DNA of 5,229 nt, taken from contig DRQL01000046.1 of the NCBI GenBank assembly GCA_011371465.1, positions 1 through 5,229 of the forward strand, given 5' to 3'. A model generated the notes under the pieces. That model worked only from the letters and a program-made list of their open reading frames with translations. It ran no database searches and was not told the DNA's origin. Each line of letters opens with the position of its first letter. Position 1 is the first letter of the stretch. This stretch comes from Gammaproteobacteria bacterium (lineage in GTDB: Bacteria; Pseudomonadota; Gammaproteobacteria; DSM-19610). This document shows positions 1 to 5,229 of this stretch, one piece after another. The position numbers and the translations under genes are program-made.

Positions 1-20
1 AATAATCAAGAATAGAGTTC

Positions 21-25
21 GGAGG
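21..25 (+). promoter_or_regulatory. Shine-Dalgarno site of the repeat-protein gene
   Basis: GGAGG lies seven bases before the ATG at 33. It is a near-perfect anti-16S match at good spacing, and it fixes this ATG as the start. Only 20 bases lie upstream in the window, so the promoter cannot be judged. Confidence 0.85.
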
Positions 26-32
26 TTCCGTC

Positions 33-2108
33 ATGAAGATATTACGCCCAGCGCGGGTCGTCCCCGCATGCCTGCTGGCTTGTGCCGGTTTTTTCGCCAG
101 TTCGGCGTCTCCTGGTGCACCACTCTACGACATTACCATCACCGGTCTGACTGATGTTGAGCATACCCGTAGTGACGGTTACCAGGCGAGCTACAACAGC
201 TACTTGTTAAATCCTTCAGGGCAGGTGGTCGGCAGGTCTTCGCGCTATAACGGTGGTTCAACATATCTGGGGCAGAGCGCCTGGATTTACAGTGGTGGTT
301 CGACTGCCAAGGTCGGCCTGATGGATGCCGAGCATACCAACAGCAACGGGTACCGCTGGAGCCAGGCGAATCAGTTGAACGCCGCCGGGCAAGTGGCCGG
401 TATCTCCGCGCGCAGTCCCGCAGCAGGCCTCGGTTACAGCGTCTGGTTCTATGATGGACTGGCGTCCAGCAAAATTGGCCTGATCGGCAGCGAGTTTACC
501 CGTAACGATGGCTACAGGAATAGTCAGACAGGACAGCTGAACAGCCTGAATAATGCCGGGCAGGTGATCGGCATATCCGAGCGTTACAATGGCGGTGCCA
601 CCTTTATCGGCACCGCTGCCTGGCTGTACCAGAGTGGCACCACGACCAGGATTGGTTTGCTGGATGCCGAACATTCGGGTAGCGGTGGTCTGCAATCCAG
701 TTCGGTATCAATGCAGAACGCAGCCGGGCAAATATTGGGGGCGTCTACACGCTACAACGGGGGCGCGACGTCCCTGGGAAATACCCCCTGGGTATACGAT
801 GCCGGTACCACAACCCGTATCGGCCTGACCGGCGCGGCCTACACCCGTAACGACGGCTTCAGGCAAACGAGTACACTTATATTTAACGGTCTCAACGAGG
901 CCGGGCAGGTGGTGGGGATGTCCACACGCTTTGATGGTACGGCGAGTGTGACGGGGTCTGGCGCCTGGTTTTATGGCGCGGGTACTACCACCGATATCAG
1001 CCTGACCGATGCCGAACATACCCGCAGTGATGGTTCCTACACCAGTCGCATTGAAACTTTTTCCGGACAACAATTTAATCAGGCCGGTCAGGTGCTCGGA
1101 ACCTCTAACCGCTATAACGGCGGGACGACAGGTCTTGGCCGCACTGCCTGGCTCTATGATGGTAACGATGCAAGCCGGGTCACCCTCGGGTTTACCGATG
1201 CGGCGCATACCAGCAGCACGGGAGCCCGGTCCAGCCTTGGCATGCTTTTAAATGAGGCAGGGCAGGTGGCCGGCACTTCCACACGTTTCAATGGCGGAAC
1301 AGCCTTTGCGGGAAGTACTGCCTGGCTGTATAGCGGCGGTACCACAACGGTCATTGGTCTGACCGATGCCGAGCATACCCGCGATGACGGGCGTCAGGAC
1401 AACAATCCCCAGCGCCTCAATGAGGCCGGGCAGGTGGCCGGGAGTGCTACGCGCTACAACAGCACAGATGGCAGCGTGTTTCTCGGGGAGAGCGTATGGA
1501 TGTACGACGGTTCAGGCACAACCAGGGTCAACCCGACCGGCACTGCCTTTACCCGCAATGATGGCTTGCAGAGTTCTTCACTCCAGTCACTCAACGAGGC
1601 CGGGCAGGTTACGGGTTTTTCCAGGCGCTACAACGGCACGGATGGCAGTGTGGATCTCGGGCAGACCGCCTGGTTTTATGACTCAACCCTTGGACAGACC
1701 TACGATATGGATTTCTCCATTCGTTCTGACGGCTACGCATTCAGCCGTTTTTCCTTGCTGAGTGATGCCGGGTTTGCACTGGGCTACTACGAACTGTTCG
1801 ATGCCAGTGACGCGTTGCTCGGCAACCGTGCTATCTATTTCTCACCGGATGATGGCTGGCTGGAACTTGGCAGCCTGGTCGATGGCGGCCTGGCCCCTGG
1901 CGGCTGGGATTACCTCGCTGATGCGATTCTTGCCAACGGTGTTAACCAGGTCATCGGGGCGGGGTTGCTGAATGGCATGACGGGCGGGCAAATGACCTAT
2001 CTGTTGACACCGCAGGCTGTTCCTGTTCCCGTGCCCGGCGCAGTGTGGCTTCTCGGTTCCGGTCTGCTCGGACTGGCCGGGGTTTCCAGACGCAAAAAAT
2101 CAGCCTGA
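33..2108 (+). CDS. Exported tandem-repeat protein with PEP-CTERM-like C-terminal sorting signal
   Basis: Function is unknown; the architecture is clear. Residues 1-29 form a signal peptide: K2, R5 and R8, then a hydrophobic stretch from V9 to A22, then a small-residue region ending near PGA. Residues 37-559 are nine tandem repeats of 54-63 residues, and 560-614 are a degenerate tenth. Each repeat starts like GLTDAEHTRSDGY, has a central LNEAGQVAG followed by S-x-RYNGG, and ends with AWLYDGGTTTRI. Residues 615-661 look like a final half-unit (VNQVIGAGLLNG). Residues 663-691 are a PEP-CTERM-like tail: VPVPG, hydrophobic helix, then RRKK. The central motif resembles the extracellular HAF-type repeats known from such proteins (family recognised from memory). 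The mature part has no cysteine and only two lysines (K93, K147) before the tail. A secreted or surface-anchored beta-rich protein is inferred. No biosynthetic or exosortase gene is nearby. The gene is less GC-rich than the genes to its right. Confidence 0.93.
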   Translation: MKILRPARVVPACLLACAGFFASSASPGAPLYDITITGLTDVEHTRSDGYQASYNSYLLNPSGQVVGRSSRYNGGSTYLGQSAWIYSGGSTAKVGLMDAEHTNSNGYRWSQANQLNAAGQVAGISARSPAAGLGYSVWFYDGLASSKIGLIGSEFTRNDGYRNSQTGQLNSLNNAGQVIGISERYNGGATFIGTAAWLYQSGTTTRIGLLDAEHSGSGGLQSSSVSMQNAAGQILGASTRYNGGATSLGNTPWVYDAGTTTRIGLTGAAYTRNDGFRQTSTLIFNGLNEAGQVVGMSTRFDGTASVTGSGAWFYGAGTTTDISLTDAEHTRSDGSYTSRIETFSGQQFNQAGQVLGTSNRYNGGTTGLGRTAWLYDGNDASRVTLGFTDAAHTSSTGARSSLGMLLNEAGQVAGTSTRFNGGTAFAGSTAWLYSGGTTTVIGLTDAEHTRDDGRQDNNPQRLNEAGQVAGSATRYNSTDGSVFLGESVWMYDGSGTTRVNPTGTAFTRNDGLQSSSLQSLNEAGQVTGFSRRYNGTDGSVDLGQTAWFYDSTLGQTYDMDFSIRSDGYAFSRFSLLSDAGFALGYYELFDASDALLGNRAIYFSPDDGWLELGSLVDGGLAPGGWDYLADAILANGVNQVIGAGLLNGMTGGQMTYLLTPQAVPVPVPGAVWLLGSGLLGLAGVSRRKKSA
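141..1874 (+). repeat. Ten tandem in-frame repeats of about 160-190 bp
   Basis: Unit boundaries by residue are 37-94, 95-148, 149-207, 208-263, 264-322, 323-385, 386-441, 442-500, 501-559 and a degenerate 560-614. The best-conserved DNA word is the GCCGGGCAGGTG type coding AGQV. It appears in recognisable form near 216, 384, 555, 723, 900, 1083, 1257, 1425 and 1602. Unit 2 lacks the RYNGG motif (it reads SARSPAAG). Units 8 and 9 carry an extra TDGS segment after RYN. Unit 10 keeps only RSDGY, DAGFALGY and a weak terminal strand. The copies differ at many codons, so the array is old rather than a fresh expansion. Confidence 0.9.
2019..2105 (+). other. PEP-CTERM-like (VPLPA-type) sorting signal, residues 663-691
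   Basis: The tail has the tripartite plan of exosortase substrates: a short proline motif (VPVPVPG, 663-669), a hydrophobic segment (AVWLLGSGLLGLAGV, 670-684) and a basic end (RRKK, 686-689). The W-L-x-G-S-G-L-L-G-L core is typical of proteobacterial variants that carry VPLP rather than the PEP triplet. Known role of the family: an exosortase cuts near the proline motif and the protein goes to the outer surface or the exopolysaccharide matrix. The cognate exosortase is not in this window. Confidence 0.85.
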
Positions 2109-2289
2109 AATTGCATTGGTACATACAGTTCGCACGCCGGGTTACCAGGTTGTAGCCAGGCCGGTGTATCGTGGCCCAACAGGCAAGTGGAAAATTTATG
2201 CCGATAAACTGCAGCCATTGTTGGAATGGATCGCCCCGGTTATCGATGCGTTCAATTTCCGGGCTTGGCTCGTACCATCACCGAACCAT
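2109..2289. other. Non-coding gap between the repeat-protein gene and the tRNA terminator
   Basis: I see no gene here. Open frames that start at 2116 and 2171 run through the terminator and into the tRNA gene. They end in peptides (DRLELPT, GTGSNCRPSD) that are familiar by-products of translating the tRNA T-arm. A weak hairpin (GGCC, ten-base loop, GGCC at about 2159-2176) lacks a T-run. No terminator belonging solely to the upstream gene is visible. Confidence 0.6.
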
Positions 2290-2321
2290 AAAAAAAGGGC
2301 CGACGATCTCTCGTCAGCCCT
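2290..2321 (-). terminator. Rho-independent terminator of tRNA-Asn, possibly bidirectional
   Basis: Read on the minus strand, an 11-bp stem (AGGGCTGACGA / TCGTCGGCCCT, one G-U pair) closes a GAGA tetraloop and is followed at once by seven T. It starts 12 bases past the tRNA CCA, the expected place for a tRNA transcription unit to end. On the plus strand the same stem is followed by TCTTCGCTTGTTT, a poorer T-tract, so it may also stop transcripts of the repeat-protein gene. Confidence 0.92.
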
Positions 2322-2332
2322 CTTCGCTTGTT

Positions 2333-2408
2333 TGGCTCCCCGGGACAGGCTCGAACTGCCGACCTAGTGATTAACAGTCACCCGCTCTACCGACTGAGCT
2401 ACCGGGGA
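2333..2408 (-). tRNA. tRNA-Asn (anticodon GTT)
   Basis: A 76-base cloverleaf reads cleanly on the minus strand. The acceptor stem TCCCCGG pairs fully with CCGGGGA. The D-arm is GCTC-AGTCGGTA-GAGC. The anticodon arm is GGTGA-CTGTTAA-TCACT, with GTT at 2373-2375 on the plus strand. The variable loop is AGGTC, and the T-arm is GGCAG-TTCGAGC-CTGTC with one G-U pair. The discriminator is G and the 3' CCA is encoded (2333-2335). GTT decodes AAC and AAU as asparagine. It has its own promoter and terminator, so it appears to be a single-gene unit, although readthrough from the aminotransferase gene upstream is possible. Confidence 0.98.
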
Positions 2409-2409
2409 A

Positions 2410-2422
2410 TCGCGTTTCGCGA
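2410..2422 (-). other. Short hairpin in the tRNA-Asn 5' leader
   Basis: TCGCG-AAA-CGCGA forms a five-pair stem with a three-base loop, one base upstream of the mature tRNA 5' end. It lies downstream of the predicted transcription start (about 2425), so it would be in the precursor that RNase P trims. It may simply keep the leader from pairing with the tRNA; a function is inference. Confidence 0.45.
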
Positions 2423-2431
2423 AGGGGAGGG

Positions 2432-2460
2432 ATAATACGGAACTCGCCCAATCCGGTCAA
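2432..2460 (-). promoter_or_regulatory. Sigma-70 promoter of tRNA-Asn
   Basis: On the minus strand TTGACC (2455-2460) and TATTAT (2432-2437) are separated by exactly 17 bases. Each matches the consensus at five of six positions. The bases just after the -10 are CCCTCCCC, a GC-rich discriminator typical of stable-RNA promoters under stringent (ppGpp) control; that regulation is inferred. The predicted start is about 2425, giving a leader of roughly 17 bases. The promoter lies in the 72-bp gap after the aminotransferase stop codon. Confidence 0.88.
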
Positions 2461-2480
2461 CAAATCGAAGGGCCGGCCGG

Positions 2481-3671
<1,191 letters not shown>

Positions 3672-3679
3672 GCCGGGGT

Positions 3680-3684
3680 TCCTT
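3680..3684 (-). promoter_or_regulatory. Shine-Dalgarno site deciding the GTG start of the aminotransferase
   Basis: AAGGA on the minus strand ends eight bases before the GTG at 3671-3669. No ATG in the same frame fits the family N-terminus, so this site supports the GTG start. Confidence 0.75.
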
Positions 3685-3688
3685 GTTA

Positions 3689-3718
3689 TTGAGTGGCTGT
3701 CTCAGCCTCACCCATGAT
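3689..3718 (+). promoter_or_regulatory. Candidate uvrB promoter
   Basis: TTGAGT (3689-3694) and CATGAT (3713-3718) are 18 bases apart and each matches the consensus at four of six positions. The start would be near 3725, about 23 bases before the GTG. It is weak, and chosen only because nothing better lies in the gap. I see no CTGT-N8-ACAG LexA box in it. Confidence 0.35.
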
Positions 3719-3743
3719 ACTGAAAGCGGACGCATTACTTAAA
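3714..3743 (-). promoter_or_regulatory. Candidate promoter of the aminotransferase gene
   Basis: On the minus strand TATCAT (3714-3719) matches the -10 at five of six positions. With an 18-base spacer it faces TTTAAG (3738-3743), a poor -35. The start would be near 3707, giving a leader of about 36 bases that includes the AAGGA site. The -10 overlaps the candidate -10 of uvrB on the other strand. Confidence 0.4.
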
Positions 3744-3747
3744 CCCT

Positions 3748-5229
3748 GTGAGCGATAAATTTAACCTGGTTTGTGACATGAGCCCGGCGGGCGACCAGCC
3801 GGAGGCGATCCGGCAGCTGGTCGAGGGGCTGCAGGCGGGGCTCGCGCACCAGACGTTGCTGGGCGTGACCGGCTCCGGCAAGACCTTCACCATTGCCAAC
3901 GTCATCCAGCAGGTGCAGCGCCCGACCCTGATCCTGGCGCCCAACAAGACGCTGGCCGCCCAGCTGTACGGCGAGATGAAGGAGTTCTTCCCGCACAACG
4001 CGGTGGAGTACTTTGTCTCCTATTACGACTACTACCAGCCGGAAGCCTACGTCCCCTCGTCGGACACCTTTATCGAAAAGGACGCCTCGATCAACGAGCA
4101 CATCGAGCAGATGCGTCTGTCGGCTACCAAGGCATTGCTGGAACGCCGCGATACCGTGCTGGTGGCCTCGGTCTCGGCCATTTATGGCCTGGGGGATCCG
4201 CGTTCCTATTTAAGTATGGTATTGCACCTGGTGCGCGGCGACCGCATCGATCAGCGCGCTATCCTGCGGCGCCTGGCGGAACTGCAGTACACCCGCAACG
4301 ATGTGGAACTGGCGCGCGCCACCTACCGGGTGCACGGCGAGGTGATCGACATCCACCCGGCGGAATCCGAGTACGAGGCGGTGCGCGTCGAGCTGTTCGA
4401 TGACGAAATCGAAAACCTGTCCTATTTTGACCCGCTGACCGGTGAAGTGCTGCGGCGTGTGCCACGCCTGACCGTGTACCCGAAAAGTCACTACGTCACG
4501 CCGCGCCAGACCCTGCTGGACTCCATCGATCTCATCAAGGAAGAGCTGGCGGAACGCCTGGAAGTACTGCGCAACGAGGACAAGCTGGTGGAAGCCCAGC
4601 GGCTGGAACAACGCACCCGGTTCGATATCGAGATGATGGTCGAGCTGGGCTACTGCTCCGGTATCGAGAACTACTCCCGCTACCTGTCCGGCCGCAAGGC
4701 GGGCGAACCGCCGCCGACGCTGCTGGATTACCTGCCCGATGATGCGCTGGTGGTGGTGGACGAATCGCACGTCACCATTCCCCAGATCGGGGGCATGTAC
4801 AAGGGTGACCGATCGCGGAAGACGACCCTGGTGGAATACGGGTTCCGGCTGCCCTCGGCGCTGGACAACCGGCCATTGCGTTTTGACGAATACGAGCGCG
4901 TGATCGGCCAGTCGATCTTTGTGTCGGCCACCCCGGGACCGTACGAGGCCGAGCACGCCGGTGCGGTAGTCGAACAGGTGGTGCGCCCGACCGGGCTGGT
5001 CGACCCCGAACTCGAGGTCCGGCCCGCCGGTACCCAGGTGGATGACCTGCTGTCGGAAATCCACAAGCGCGTGGCGGTGGAAGAACGCGTGCTGGTCACC
5101 ACCCTGACCAAGCGCATGGCCGAGGACCTGACCGAATACCTGTCCGAGCACGGGGTGCGGGTGCGCTACCTGCACTCGGACGTCGATACCGTCGAGCGCG
5201 TGGAGATCATCCGCGACCTGCGCCTGGGC
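3748..5229 (+). CDS. uvrB: Excinuclease ABC subunit B, N-terminal three-quarters (cut by window edge)
   Basis: UvrB is the damage-verifying subunit of nucleotide excision repair. It is loaded by UvrA, locks onto the lesion and recruits UvrC for incision. The 494 codons here include Walker A GVTGSGKT (39-46, K45), the beta-hairpin with Y92, Y93, Y95 and Y96 that inserts between the strands, the UvrA-contacting domain 2, the DESH box (D338-H341), VSATP (392-396) and TTLTKRMAEDL (451-461). The late helicase motifs (QTIGRAAR type) and the UvrC-binding UVR domain lie beyond the right edge; the family is about 670 residues. The start is GTG at 3748: it gives MSDKFNLVCD before MSPAGDQPEA, the same 18-residue distance to GDQP as in E. 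coli. The ATG at 3778 would remove that conserved head. An in-frame stop lies at 3721-3723. No good Shine-Dalgarno precedes the GTG. No frameshift or odd residue is seen. Confidence 0.98.
   Translation, partial: MSDKFNLVCDMSPAGDQPEAIRQLVEGLQAGLAHQTLLGVTGSGKTFTIANVIQQVQRPTLILAPNKTLAAQLYGEMKEFFPHNAVEYFVSYYDYYQPEAYVPSSDTFIEKDASINEHIEQMRLSATKALLERRDTVLVASVSAIYGLGDPRSYLSMVLHLVRGDRIDQRAILRRLAELQYTRNDVELARATYRVHGEVIDIHPAESEYEAVRVELFDDEIENLSYFDPLTGEVLRRVPRLTVYPKSHYVTPRQTLLDSIDLIKEELAERLEVLRNEDKLVEAQRLEQRTRFDIEMMVELGYCSGIENYSRYLSGRKAGEPPPTLLDYLPDDALVVVDESHVTIPQIGGMYKGDRSRKTTLVEYGFRLPSALDNRPLRFDEYERVIGQSIFVSATPGPYEAEHAGAVVEQVVRPTGLVDPELEVRPAGTQVDDLLSEIHKRVAVEERVLVTTLTKRMAEDLTEYLSEHGVRVRYLHSDVDTVERVEIIRDLRLG

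Noticed and set aside
72..83. Possible lipobox LLAC with C17 in the repeat protein's signal peptide
   Set aside because: The hydrophobic stretch before C17 would be only about eight residues, and the -2 residue is Leu. A normal signal peptidase site after the A/S-rich segment near residue 29 fits better and suits an exosortase substrate.
141..1874. Repeat array as a CRISPR or other DNA-level array
   Set aside because: The periodicity keeps to the reading frame, unit lengths vary by whole codons, and conservation is at protein level. It is a coding tandem repeat.
2116..2374. Two small open frames after the repeat-protein gene
   Set aside because: Both cross the terminator and end inside the tRNA gene with known tRNA-derived artefact peptides. 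Neither has a convincing ribosome site.
2333..2408. tRNA-Asn as a used phage or island attachment site
   Set aside because: No second copy of the tRNA 3' end and no integrase is seen in this window, so no attachment site is annotated.
4210..5175. 321-codon open frame on the minus strand
   Set aside because: It is entirely antisense to uvrB, which is in frame and conserved throughout. The His/Gln-rich peptide is a typical complement product.

Overview
The window looks like a chromosomal segment of a gammaproteobacterium. UvrB closely follows the enterobacterial protein, with the same N-terminal length up to GDQPEA and the same Walker A and beta-hairpin positions. It lies next to a type I-gamma aspartate aminotransferase and a tRNA-Asn gene with encoded CCA. 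The C-terminal sorting signal of the first gene (VPVPG-AVWLLGSGLLGL-RRKK) is the kind found in environmental exosortase-bearing Proteobacteria, for example sulfur oxidisers. The lineage is inference; no species is claimed.

Layout. Bases 33-2108 (+) encode a 691-residue exported protein. It has a signal peptide, nine tandem repeats of about 58 residues plus a degenerate tenth, and a PEP-CTERM-like tail. Bases 2109-2289 are non-coding as far as I can see. Bases 2290-2321 hold a strong intrinsic terminator for the minus-strand tRNA-Asn gene (2333-2408), whose consensus-like sigma-70 promoter is at 2432-2460. Bases 2481-3671 (-) encode a PLP-dependent aspartate aminotransferase with a GTG start. 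A 76-bp divergent intergenic region follows. From 3748 (+, GTG start) uvrB runs off the right edge of the window after 494 codons.

How the parts relate. The aminotransferase (amino-acid metabolism), tRNA-Asn (translation) and uvrB (nucleotide excision repair) are housekeeping genes and look like a stable core block. They share no pathway. The repeat protein, beyond the tRNA, is visibly less GC-rich and looks accessory: probably a secreted or envelope-anchored protein of unknown role. Transcripts of the repeat gene and the tRNA converge on the terminator, while the aminotransferase and uvrB diverge from one shared short promoter region.

No CRISPR array, insertion sequence, integrase or new multi-gene system is visible. 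The most unusual object is the tandem-repeat protein with its two alternating repeat subtypes.
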